Shown here piece by piece: positions 45,272 to 53,629 of a DNA stretch of 64,000 bases. The notes under the pieces were generated by a model. That model was not told where the DNA came from and made no database searches. It worked only from the letters and a program-made list of their open reading frames with translations. Numbering within the stretch: position 1 is the stretch's first letter; each line of letters begins with the position of its first letter. The translations under genes were made by a program, and so were the position numbers. The DNA is from CBDFMR01 sp965249765 (GTDB lineage Bacteria; Bacteroidota; Bacteroidia; Chitinophagales; Saprospiraceae), in assembly GCA_965249765.1 (NCBI GenBank), contig CBDFMR010000005.1, positions 1,054,001-1,118,000 on the forward strand. Direction: 5' to 3'.

Positions 45272-46669
45272 ATGGGTGAGGTAAAATTTGGTACTGATGG
45301 ATGGCGTGCAATTATAGGTAGAGACTATACCATTGCCAATGTCAGGCGTATAAGTGAAGCAACAGGAAAATGGATGCTTAGCAAAGGAATGAGCAATGTT
45401 GTGATAGGCTTTGATTGTAGATTTGGTGGACGTATGTTTTGTGAGGAGACGGCTTGTGTTTTAGTTGCTCTTGGCATAAATGTGTTGATGGCCGAAGAGT
45501 TTGTAAGCACACCCATGGTGTCATTGGGAGTTTTAAGACACAAGGCTGACATGGGCATAGTCATCACTGCCAGTCACAATCCGCCTTCATATAATGGGTA
45601 TAAGCTTAAATCGGCATACGGGGGGCCTACGGTACCTGATGACATCAAGGCAGTAGAAGAGTTGATTCCAGAATTAGCTACGGTTGATACGACTGATTTT
45701 ACAACCTATGTCATGAAGGGGAAAATACAGTATGTCGATCTTGAAACTGAGTACATTCGTCACGTCCAGAGCAACTTTGACTTGGAAACTATTACCAATT
45801 CCAACATCACCCTGGCATACGACGCTATGTATGGCGCCGGGCAGAACGTAATCAGAAAACTGTTTCCAGATGCTAGACTACTTCACTGTGATAATAATCC
45901 ATCCTTTCGTGGACAGGCACCGGAGCCTATTGCTCGGAACCTAAAAGAGCTTTCTTCCTTGATTGCTGGCGATGATGATATCACCCTTGGTCTGGCCAAT
46001 GATGGTGATGCAGATCGAGTAGGGATGTTTGACGAAAATGGAGTTTTTGTAGATAGTCATCACATCCTCTTGCTACTTCTTTATTATGCCAGAGAGTTCA
46101 AGAAATTGGATGGCAAAGTGGTGATCACGTTTTCTGTGACGGATAAAATGAAGAAGTTAGCAGAGCAATATGGTCTTGATATTGAAGTAACAAAGATAGG
46201 CTTCAAGCATATCGCTGAGATCATGACTCAAGAAACCGTACTTGTAGGTGGAGAAGAATCTGGAGGGTTGGCGGTATCAGGTCATATTCCTGAGAGAGAT
46301 GGTATATGGGTGGGCTTGCTCATCATGGAGTTTATGGCTCGGACAGGAAAGAGTATTAGAGAGTTGATTTCTGAAGTCTATGAAAAGGTAGGGGAGTTTG
46401 CCTTTGATAGAGATGATCTTCACATAACAGAGGAGAAGAAACAATCAATTATTTCCAGATGCAGCAATGGCGAGATAACCAAAATTGGTGATCGTGAGGT
46501 TATCAAGACAGAAACCATTGATGGATTTAAGTTTTATCTAAGTGAGGATGAATGGGTGATGATACGTCCTAGTGGTACTGAGCCAGTTCTCCGGGTCTAT
46601 GCTCAGGCTCAAAATGACACGCGTGTAAGCGAAGTATTAAGAAGTACCCATGAAACACTAAGAAGATAA
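45272..46669 (+). CDS. phosphoglucomutase/phosphomannomutase (alpha-D-phosphohexomutase)
   Basis: 465 residues from ATG 45272 (MGEVKFGTDGWRAIIG), the family's start; the frame is open upstream but without family text. All four active-site loops are present: VITASHNPPSYNGYK (phosphoserine), LANDGDADRVG (metal), GGEESGG (sugar) and RPSGTEPVLRVY (phosphate). It interconverts hexose 1- and 6-phosphates for glycogen or surface-sugar synthesis. Substrate preference is not decidable here. Confidence 0.93.
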   Translation: MGEVKFGTDGWRAIIGRDYTIANVRRISEATGKWMLSKGMSNVVIGFDCRFGGRMFCEETACVLVALGINVLMAEEFVSTPMVSLGVLRHKADMGIVITASHNPPSYNGYKLKSAYGGPTVPDDIKAVEELIPELATVDTTDFTTYVMKGKIQYVDLETEYIRHVQSNFDLETITNSNITLAYDAMYGAGQNVIRKLFPDARLLHCDNNPSFRGQAPEPIARNLKELSSLIAGDDDITLGLANDGDADRVGMFDENGVFVDSHHILLLLLYYAREFKKLDGKVVITFSVTDKMKKLAEQYGLDIEVTKIGFKHIAEIMTQETVLVGGEESGGLAVSGHIPERDGIWVGLLIMEFMARTGKSIRELISEVYEKVGEFAFDRDDLHITEEKKQSIISRCSNGEITKIGDREVIKTETIDGFKFYLSEDEWVMIRPSGTEPVLRVYAQAQNDTRVSEVLRSTHETLRR

Positions 46670-46699
46670 TTGTATAAAATCATTTAGATTCTATTTGTA

Positions 46700-47155
46700 C
46701 TATGCATGATGATACACCATTGCGATATGTGGAATGTCATCCTCGAGATACTCGTTTCCTTTTTCTTCAAATCCCAATGAAGAGTAGAAAATCCTGAGAT
46801 AAGTTTGTGCTGATATCTTGATTGGATGATTTCCATACAACTCTTGACAATAGCGTAACGAGATTTCCATGGTCTTAAAACCTAGACCCATCTTTCTGGA
46901 TTTAAACCTTGTAACAACCCTACCTATGCTACAATAGTTATTATAACTAATTCCCGGCGGTACTAGTCGTGTATACGCAAGTAATGAATCTTCTTCAACA
47001 ACCATGACATGATGTGATTTCTGGTCCTTGTCATCGGCATCTTGGTAAGGACAATTTTGCTCGACAATAAATATCTCTTGACGTAAGGATAGAATCCCAT
47101 AAAGCTCATCTTTAGTCAGCTCAGAAAATGATTTTACTGAGTACTTAGGATTCAA
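46700..47155 (-). CDS. GNAT family N-acetyltransferase (ElaA-like)
   Basis: 151 residues of ElaA type: ILSLRQEIFIVEQNCPYQDA near the N-terminus (as LRQEIFIVEQ, CPYQDAD), the acetyl-CoA loop region IGRVVTRFKSRKMGLGF (a basic QxxGxG/A equivalent), and SAQTYLRIFYSSLGF. The start is TTG at 47153-47155, inside the end of the upstream gene (11-bp overlap), so the two are coupled. Substrate unknown. Confidence 0.85.
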   Translation of the reverse strand: MNPKYSVKSFSELTKDELYGILSLRQEIFIVEQNCPYQDADDKDQKSHHVMVVEEDSLLAYTRLVPPGISYNNYCSIGRVVTRFKSRKMGLGFKTMEISLRYCQELYGNHPIKISAQTYLRIFYSSLGFEEKGNEYLEDDIPHIAMVYHHA

Positions 47156-47396
47156 TTGCTACATTTCTTTTGAACAACACTATAAGACCCTCTGTATAGG
47201 TGCGACCATAATACATTGTGGAGGTAAGTGGAGTAACATTCTCGACTTCATAACCCTCCTCTACGTGATCATTAATGATAGCTTGAAGGACATGGTTAAA
47301 CTCTACTCCATCTAATTCGTGATCGTAGGATTTGTATCCCATTTTGGGCTTCAATCTTTCGCATGGAACAAATACAGATTTATATTCAAGAGACAT
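47145..47396 (-). CDS. small hypothetical protein (DUF4177-like)
   Basis: 83 residues: EYKSVFVPCERLK at the start, a helix EFNHVLQAIINDHVEEGYEVENV, and a final EGLIVLFKR strand. This alpha-beta layout with GYEVxNVxP ... GLIVLFKR resembles DUF4177-type proteins; function unknown. It overlaps the GNAT gene by 11 bp. Confidence 0.65.
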   Translation of the reverse strand: MSLEYKSVFVPCERLKPKMGYKSYDHELDGVEFNHVLQAIINDHVEEGYEVENVTPLTSTMYYGRTYTEGLIVLFKRNVAIES

Positions 47397-47543
47397 AATT
47401 CGGACTTTTGTAGATATGTGCTAATATACAATTATACAAATCTTATGGAGGGTAATGTGACTTCAAAGTGTATCAATCCGACTTAATGGAACAATGACGA
47501 TTCGAGAATTAAATGTACCGTCGCGTAGCTATGAGATTTTTAT

Positions 47544-47840
47544 CTACATGGTCTTATACCAATTGAAATTATAATTGCCGTATATAAGAATTATATGGAT
47601 TTGCTTGGTCGAAACAACTCTATAAATTATACGGTAATTTCCCGATACGATTTCTCTCAAGTTTTGATCGTCAAGTTCTCGAACCACTTTACCTGATAGG
47701 GGATATACTTTTAAAAGTTGAGTTCTATCCCTTATTTGTTCAATTTGATATTTGGCATATCGCTTGGAATCAGGCACAATAAACTCATATATTTCTTTTA
47801 GGTCATTCCTTGCTTCTTTCAACCACCTTATTTGGACCAT
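47544..47840 (-). CDS. ParE/RelE-superfamily toxin
   Basis: 98 residues. WLKEARNDLKEIYEFI at the N-terminus, then VYPLSGKVVREL, LREIVSGNYRIIYRV and IHIILIYGNYNF, the usual ParE/YafQ beta-sheet order with the conserved Arg in the GNYRIIYRV strand. ParE toxins block gyrase and RelE types cut mRNA; sequence alone does not decide. The stop-distal antitoxin gene overlaps its start by 13 bp. Confidence 0.88.
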   Translation of the reverse strand: MVQIRWLKEARNDLKEIYEFIVPDSKRYAKYQIEQIRDRTQLLKVYPLSGKVVRELDDQNLREIVSGNYRIIYRVVSTKQIHIILIYGNYNFNWYKTM

Positions 47841-48010
47841 TGGGCTACTTCCTTTTCGAGCTCTTCTTCCGACACTGTTTCGTCAGCTTTTGACGCCGCT
47901 AATCGCTTTTCAACTTTGTTGATGAAGAGTAGTCGCTCAATCAACTCGTCAATGTCCAGTCTATCTGGGAAATCGTGGATTTGTTTAATTAGACGTTCTT
48001 TAGTTATCAT
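47828..48010 (-). CDS. antitoxin of the ParE-type pair
   Basis: 60 residues, acidic C-terminus: DELIERLLFINKVEKRL, then EEELEKEVAQWSK. It is first in a two-gene operon with the toxin and overlaps it by 13 bp, the standard antitoxin-first order. Short antitoxins of this LIERLLFINKVE kind commonly accompany RelE/ParE toxins in Bacteroidota. Confidence 0.82.
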   Translation of the reverse strand: MITKERLIKQIHDFPDRLDIDELIERLLFINKVEKRLAASKADETVSEEELEKEVAQWSK

Positions 48011-48095
48011 AAGAAGATTCTTTTATTCAAGATACACACTTTTATCTTCCAATCCGGGACACCCATTCTAATAGTGATGTCACCTTGTTGTACGT

Positions 48096-49058
48096 TTAGT
48101 GATAACCTAGCAGCGCCTTGGTGTCAGATACATCAATCGAAGACTTAAACTGGTAGGTACCTATTATCCCTACGTGATTGGAATCGCCGTCTTTGATTTC
48201 TTTAAATTCCGTACATTCGAGATCACCAGAGTAGAATATGTGGTCATAGGGTTTTCTGAATCCCAATGGCGTAAAGTCACGTCTACTGTTCTTCAAATCA
48301 GCATCTTTTCTAAATTCCATGATGTCATTGGACCAATAGACCATGTTGAAGTCGCCAAGTGAGATGACCGACTTCCCTATTTTTTTTACTTCATTGGAAA
48401 GTCTCTTAAGATGCTTTTTTGTCTTGTCTCCAGTCTTGGCATCTAGTGGAGGTAGTACATAACTAGATAGTAGATGTACAAACTTCTCTCCGAGCTTCAC
48501 TACGTTGATCATATTTGGCACTTCTTTGCATTGAAAAGTGTCAGATCTAGAAATAGCCATCTTTGATAACATGGCCATTCCATATGTATCCATTCTTACG
48601 TCTATCGTATGAAAAGGGAATTGATACTTAAGCTGATTTTCTAAAATTGAAGACCAGTCAGGGGTTACTTCTTGTAATGATAGCACATCGGGATCATAGG
48701 TTCTTATTATTTCATTTAGCTGTTCATATCTGCCCGTAAGATTTGATGTATTGATGTGGGCGACAGTAATGTGAGGTTCGAGGTTGATCTCAGGTAATAT
48801 TAGATGTGTATTCGATGCTTTCTTGAGATAAATGCACAATGCGGCACAGCATGCAAGGCTAATAAACATGATCTTCTTTTTATTGAGAAGCAAGAAGAAC
48901 ATACTGCCTGCAAGCAGAAAGACCATAAAGTGTACGGTGTATTCCGATGTCTTCTGAAAAAAACCAGTCTCAGGAGTAAAAATCATAAAGATCGTTCCAA
49001 CGACTAAGAACATTCCTAGTGTTGACTGAAGACCATTATATTTTAACCATTGTAGCAT
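48096..49058 (-). CDS. endonuclease/exonuclease/phosphatase (EEP) family membrane protein
   Basis: 320 residues. Three membrane helices lead (about residues 13-32, 40-60, 62-80: GMFLVVGTIFMIF, FMVFLLAGSMFFLLL, FISLACCAALCIYL), then an EEP hydrolase facing outward. Catalytic motifs: VLSLQEVTPDW (metal Glu), ISLGDFNMVYWS (Asp/Asn pair), YDHIFYSG (Asp/His) and SNHVGIIG, where the usual SDH is SNH. The substrate may be a lipid, nucleotide or nucleic acid. Followed 10 bp upstream by the lamin-tail gene on the same strand. Confidence 0.85.
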   Translation of the reverse strand: MLQWLKYNGLQSTLGMFLVVGTIFMIFTPETGFFQKTSEYTVHFMVFLLAGSMFFLLLNKKKIMFISLACCAALCIYLKKASNTHLILPEINLEPHITVAHINTSNLTGRYEQLNEIIRTYDPDVLSLQEVTPDWSSILENQLKYQFPFHTIDVRMDTYGMAMLSKMAISRSDTFQCKEVPNMINVVKLGEKFVHLLSSYVLPPLDAKTGDKTKKHLKRLSNEVKKIGKSVISLGDFNMVYWSNDIMEFRKDADLKNSRRDFTPLGFRKPYDHIFYSGDLECTEFKEIKDGDSNHVGIIGTYQFKSSIDVSDTKALLGYH

Positions 49059-49068
49059 TCAGTAGAAG

Positions 49069-50859
49069 TTAGTTGAGCTTTTCTGCAAGCACAGTCGTAA
49101 GTTTTTTATGCGTGACTGTCCCATCGGAATGGAATAATTCTATCCAGATAATGTAGATGCCCATCGGTGCGATATCGCCATCGTTGTTTATTCCATCCCA
49201 TTTGACGAATCCTTCTGATCCAAGTAACTCATTTCTGAGTAGATTTCGCTCTAATCTTCCTCGGCTGTCATAGATGTTTACATTGGCGAGAAAGCCAGTT
49301 GACCCAATATCGTAGTTTAAGATCATCAAGTCTTCAAAACTATCACCATCAGGTGAGAAGGTTTTATTCTCCAATTCAAACATTCCTTCGGCGACCATTC
49401 CGTTGCTCACATTTGAGTTTTCATATCCCGGTGTGGCCCAGCCGGCTGATTGGGCGGCAGAGTGCCAGTTGTTGGGATCCGTTGTGAGGCTTGTTGCTGA
49501 TATCCTTTCCAGAGATACACCTTCTGTATCATCAAGAAGCGTAAAATGCATGTCTTCGGTATAATCAAAAGAATCAATCGTGACCATACCTTGCGACCCA
49601 TTGATCAGGATAGATATGTTTCCATCACTATTATTAAATGAAGGTATGTCTTGCTCTACTAGCACTTCTGAAAGAGAGGTGTTGTAGTTTTCTTCAATAA
49701 AATTAATGTCGTCTGATAAGGCAAGATGCTGACCAGGTTCGAGAAGCACACCATCGACTATTTTTTCTAACTCACCTTTTGCGAGATTCGCAACATATAC
49801 ATCGTCAAGCATTAAAAACTTGTCAGAAACATTTAGGATTTCAATAAAATCACTTCCATTAGGCAATGGATCAAATAGAATTTCATTGACGATCAGATCA
49901 CCTGCTTGTGCTTGTGCTAATATAAACAATGGGTGCATAGAGGTGCTAGAAATATTGCCCGCTTCATCTTCAATGCCGAAAATACTTAGAGTATAGTCTA
50001 TGCCACTTGAAAGAGGAGTAACAAATGTCACCTCTACTTGATTTGGCCCAATGAAAATGACCTCAGACGCCGAACCTATGCCGTTGTCTACTACGTAGTT
50101 AGAGAGGTTTTCGGCGCTTGCCATGGTAACAATTTCAGAGAATATAACCTCTACCGTTTGATCATCGATCAACGTGATGGATTGTACTACGGGCGGTGTA
50201 GTATCAGGTTTTGATCTGTCAACTATGATGTCATCGAAATAAAATTTATCTGCTCTCGTGGAAGTATATGTACAAGACACTCCAAAGTAATGAGACCCCG
50301 CTGATGGATAAGTTGAATCTGAAAACTGCATGTCAGTAACCAAGAGACCGCCTCCGGAATAATCCACATTTATAGTCCATACATCGTCACCATCTCTTAT
50401 GACCTCAACATTGGCCTCAGCCGGATCACCACTCAGAGCTCCGAGACTTCCTGTAGCTATCATCATAGGGGTGCCTCCGTCAAGCCGATAGAAATGCAAT
50501 GCATCATCACTGCCATTTTCTCCTACGGAAAGGTAGTATCCATCGGCTATCGATGCGTCAGGGTCAGACAATGCAAGGTAGATTTCCAGTCGATTGCTGG
50601 CGGATGGTGAGAAATCCATTAAAAAATTAATCTTCCACACCATGCTGTCAAAACCCTCATAGGGCACATAGATGAGAGAAGATCCCGCATCTGTATCATT
50701 TAGCTGGAGCTGGAAGTCATCATTGACCTTAAATGTAGATACATCACCTTGCCATGTGGGATTGCTGTCTAGATTGCCGTCACTAAAGTCATCTATGACC
50801 TGAGACCATGACACAGACAGCCAAGTCGTCAAAAGAACGAATAATAGGGGCCTTAACAT
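49069..50859 (-). CDS. secreted lamin-tail-domain protein with FlgD-like C-terminus
   Basis: 596 residues. Signal peptide (LLFVLLTTWLSVSWS), then a concanavalin/laminin-G-like domain (about 25-205), an SbsA-type Ig domain (VQSITLIDDQTVEVIFSEIV ..., about 210-310), a lamin-tail domain (LIVNEILFDPLPNGSDFIEI, about 318-425), and an FlgD-like Ig C-terminus (FSPDGDSFEDLMIL ... GIYIIWIELFH). Such chains are common among exported Bacteroidota proteins. The C-terminus lacks a textbook T9SS sorting domain but ends in the FlgD-like fold seen in gliding-type exports. Confidence 0.8.
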   Translation of the reverse strand: MLRPLLFVLLTTWLSVSWSQVIDDFSDGNLDSNPTWQGDVSTFKVNDDFQLQLNDTDAGSSLIYVPYEGFDSMVWKINFLMDFSPSASNRLEIYLALSDPDASIADGYYLSVGENGSDDALHFYRLDGGTPMMIATGSLGALSGDPAEANVEVIRDGDDVWTINVDYSGGGLLVTDMQFSDSTYPSAGSHYFGVSCTYTSTRADKFYFDDIIVDRSKPDTTPPVVQSITLIDDQTVEVIFSEIVTMASAENLSNYVVDNGIGSASEVIFIGPNQVEVTFVTPLSSGIDYTLSIFGIEDEAGNISSTSMHPLFILAQAQAGDLIVNEILFDPLPNGSDFIEILNVSDKFLMLDDVYVANLAKGELEKIVDGVLLEPGQHLALSDDINFIEENYNTSLSEVLVEQDIPSFNNSDGNISILINGSQGMVTIDSFDYTEDMHFTLLDDTEGVSLERISATSLTTDPNNWHSAAQSAGWATPGYENSNVSNGMVAEGMFELENKTFSPDGDSFEDLMILNYDIGSTGFLANVNIYDSRGRLERNLLRNELLGSEGFVKWDGINNDGDIAPMGIYIIWIELFHSDGTVTHKKLTTVLAEKLN

Positions 50860-50933
50860 GCAATAAATTTAAGGATTAAAGTTATAGTCTTGTAGTTTTA
50901 CAGATCATTTAGAAAGAAGATAAAAATAAAAGC

Positions 50934-51935
50934 ATGAGACTGGCCATAGTGGGAGCGACCGGACTAGTAGGTAGAACCATGATAGAGGTACTGGAGGAGC
51001 ATAGGATCAAGGTTGATGAACTGATTCCTGTCGCATCCGCCAGATCCAAGGGAGCTACCGTGACCATGGGTGAAAGGAATTATTCTATAGTAACCTTGGA
51101 AGAGGCGATAGAGATGTCGCCAGATTTTGCACTTTTTTCTGCAGGAGGAAGCATATCAAAAGTTTGGGCACCACGATTTGCTGAGATCGGTTGTAGGGTG
51201 ATAGACAATTCATCTGCATGGCGCATGGATCCTGATGTCAAACTTGTGGTACCCGAGATCAATGGCACCCAAGTAGGTGCTGAAGATCAGATAATTGCTA
51301 ACCCTAATTGCTCGACCATACAACTGGTAATGGCGCTGAATCCATTGCACAGAGCATATAAAATCAAGAGACTTATCGTTTCTACCTATCAGTCATTTAG
51401 TGGAACAGGTCAAAAAGCAGTGGATCAGTATGAAGCGGAAAGAGATGGTCATCCGTTAGAAGAAGGAGAGATGGTTTATCCCCATCCGATATTTGAAAAT
51501 TGTATTCCTCACTGTGATGTATTTTTAGATAATGACTACACCAAAGAGGAGATGAAAATAGTGAATGAGACTAGGAAGATTCTTGGTGACAATTCACTGA
51601 GGATTACGGCGACATGTGTCAGAGTCCCTGTAAATGGTGGCCACTCTGAGTCCGTCAATGTAGAGTTTAATTCACCATTTGATGTGGATGAGATGAAGGC
51701 GCTACTAACTTCGACAGAGGGAGTTGTGGTGCAGGATGACCCGGATAAAAACCTATATCCGATGCCATTGTTGGCGGCGATGGATGACAATGTTTACGTT
51801 GGGAGGATAAGAAGAGACGATAGTATTGAGAATGGCTTGAATATGTGGATAGTTTCCGATAACTTGAGGAAAGGAGCAGCTACGAATGCTGTACAAATAT
51901 TAAAGATGTTGATCGGAGTGCCGGTCAATGGTTGA
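50934..51935 (+). CDS. asd: aspartate-semialdehyde dehydrogenase
   Basis: 333 residues, full length. It reduces beta-aspartyl phosphate to the semialdehyde for lysine, threonine and methionine synthesis. NADP motif VGATGLVGRTM at 4-14; FSAGGSISK; the nucleophile Cys in IANPNCSTIQL (about residue 127); QSFSGTGQKA; and the catalytic His in NGGHSESVNVEF. Its last 8 bp overlap the coiled-coil gene, so the pair is coupled. Confidence 0.95.
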   Translation: MRLAIVGATGLVGRTMIEVLEEHRIKVDELIPVASARSKGATVTMGERNYSIVTLEEAIEMSPDFALFSAGGSISKVWAPRFAEIGCRVIDNSSAWRMDPDVKLVVPEINGTQVGAEDQIIANPNCSTIQLVMALNPLHRAYKIKRLIVSTYQSFSGTGQKAVDQYEAERDGHPLEEGEMVYPHPIFENCIPHCDVFLDNDYTKEEMKIVNETRKILGDNSLRITATCVRVPVNGGHSESVNVEFNSPFDVDEMKALLTSTEGVVVQDDPDKNLYPMPLLAAMDDNVYVGRIRRDDSIENGLNMWIVSDNLRKGAATNAVQILKMLIGVPVNG

Positions 51936-53472
51936 TACGAACGAGGAAAGAATAAATACGCGAGACATGAGAAAACGAATAGTACTTTGGGGAAGCAAAG
52001 AAAAAGATGAAAAGATTCTAGTTGGCGTCAGGCTGAGAGCCGATGATAACAAAATTGACATTTACACATTCAGTGTAGAGGAAGCTACGGAAGAATTCTT
52101 TAATAAGATGATGAACCTATGGAGGAGTGGGACGGATATTCCTTTTCCGGATGGTCATGTCCATATAGAAAGAGAGTTGTCAGTGAGTGAAGACCTCCTT
52201 CCGGAGAATATCAAAGTGGATCGCACAGATATCATACTTAGGGCAAAATCAGAATGGCATTTTGTCGTACTTTCTTCCAAGATGTATCAGATGTTTGCTT
52301 CAGAATTAGATGATTTTAAGCAGAAAGTGGAGAATCTCACTGATTTTGACAAAGGATTATGGGAAGAGATGAAAGGATATTGGAACAAGGTACAAGGACA
52401 GGTACGAGAGAAGAATCTTTTTAGAGAACATGGAGAGAATCTCAAGAAGCAGACGAATGGTCTTTTTGAGGAAATGAAAAAGTTGCGAAAATCGTTTGAA
52501 GATGATTTCAAGAAAGTATCTAAGGAAAAGCTTGATGAATTTGCGTCTAAGATTGACAACGTTCAAGAGCGGATGGGCAAAGGAATGGGGCTTCACCCAT
52601 TGTTTGAGGAATTGAAAAAGATACAATCTGAATTCAAGGACACAAGGTTTACGAGAGAAGATCGCAATAAACTCTGGAATCGACTAGACAAGACATTTAA
52701 AGACCTCAAAGAGAAACGATATGGTAAGAAAGGAGGCGAGAATAGTCCAATGGAGAGGCTTGATAGGAGGTACAAAGGCTTGATATCTGCAATAGGAAAG
52801 ATGGAGTCCTCGATCAGTAGGGATAAAGGTGATCATGCCTATGAGATTAAAAAAATCGATCAAACCGACGGACAGCTTGAAGCTCAGATACGACAAGCCA
52901 AGCTCAAGATGATCGAAGAAAGGATTAACTCGAAAGAAGAGAAGCTTGCTGATATGGTCAAGACGAGAGGAGAACTGGATGTGCGCATTGAGAAGGAGAA
53001 AAAACTGGAAGCTAAGAAAGCTGAAAAGAATGAAATAGAGAAGCAGAAAGAGATTGTAAAAGATAAAATAGCAACGGAGATAAAAGAAAAAGCTGAAGAT
53101 CTTGAAGCGGACGCTGGAAAGCTCGAGAAAGCAGCGGCAGAAATCAAAGAATCAAAGTCTAAGAAAGTTGAAAAGAATGAAATAGAGAAACAGAAAGAGA
53201 TTGTAAAAGATAAAATAGCAGCCGAGATAAAAGAAAAAGCAGAAGATCTTGAAGCGGACGCTGACAAACTCGAGATAGCTGAGGAAGAAATCATAGAACC
53301 GAAGTCTAAGAAAGCTCCCAAGGAGGAGGAATCTGATAACCTACTTACAGCCATTGGAGCGACCATGGGTGAAACGATCGAGGACGTAGTAGATACCGTA
53401 AAAGCGGTAGCCGAGGTTCTAAGTGAGAAAGTCGAAGAGACAATAAAGGACATCGTAGGGGAGGAGGAATAG
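51928..53472 (+). CDS. coiled-coil protein of unknown function
   Basis: 514 residues, highly charged. The first ~120 residues look folded (KRIVLWGSKEKDEKILVGV, KSEWHFVVLSSKMYQMF). The rest is long helical heptad sequence (for example MKKLRKSFEDDFKK, RLDKTFKDLKEKRYG), then two near-identical 49-residue units (NEIEKQKEIVKDKIA ... EDLEADA) and a last hydrophobic segment (TIEDVVDTVKAVAEVL). No signal peptide. The start overlaps asd by 8 bp. The front part resembles a uncharacterised Bacteroidota protein group; I do not know a function. Confidence 0.75.
   Translation: MVDTNEERINTRDMRKRIVLWGSKEKDEKILVGVRLRADDNKIDIYTFSVEEATEEFFNKMMNLWRSGTDIPFPDGHVHIERELSVSEDLLPENIKVDRTDIILRAKSEWHFVVLSSKMYQMFASELDDFKQKVENLTDFDKGLWEEMKGYWNKVQGQVREKNLFREHGENLKKQTNGLFEEMKKLRKSFEDDFKKVSKEKLDEFASKIDNVQERMGKGMGLHPLFEELKKIQSEFKDTRFTREDRNKLWNRLDKTFKDLKEKRYGKKGGENSPMERLDRRYKGLISAIGKMESSISRDKGDHAYEIKKIDQTDGQLEAQIRQAKLKMIEERINSKEEKLADMVKTRGELDVRIEKEKKLEAKKAEKNEIEKQKEIVKDKIATEIKEKAEDLEADAGKLEKAAAEIKESKSKKVEKNEIEKQKEIVKDKIAAEIKEKAEDLEADADKLEIAEEEIIEPKSKKAPKEEESDNLLTAIGATMGETIEDVVDTVKAVAEVLSEKVEETIKDIVGEEE
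53020..53313 (+). repeat. 147-bp tandem duplication inside the coiled-coil gene
   Basis: Units 53020-53166 and 53167-53313 keep the frame (49 codons) and differ at few positions; the second encodes EKNEIEKQKEIVKDKI again. A recent duplication, liable to slip. Confidence 0.85.
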
Positions 53473-53629
53473 ACTATTTCTATAAAGTCCTAAACAAATT
53501 ATCAGATCTGTCCCTAATTTCATTCAACGACGAGGCAATTAATTATTTGATGTTGATATTACGTTGAGATCGGGTCCCGACCTTTAGTGTCCTCAGCGAC
53601 ATATTTTAGACATATTATATTGGGGTTTT

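Noticed and set aside
52884..53453. 189-codon Ser/Phe-rich minus-strand frame
   Set aside because: It is the antisense shadow of the Lys/Glu-rich coiled-coil repeats.
53556..53575. GGGTCCCG palindrome before the IS66 element as another REP-like site
   Set aside because: Short, without the shared core, and no second copy seen.
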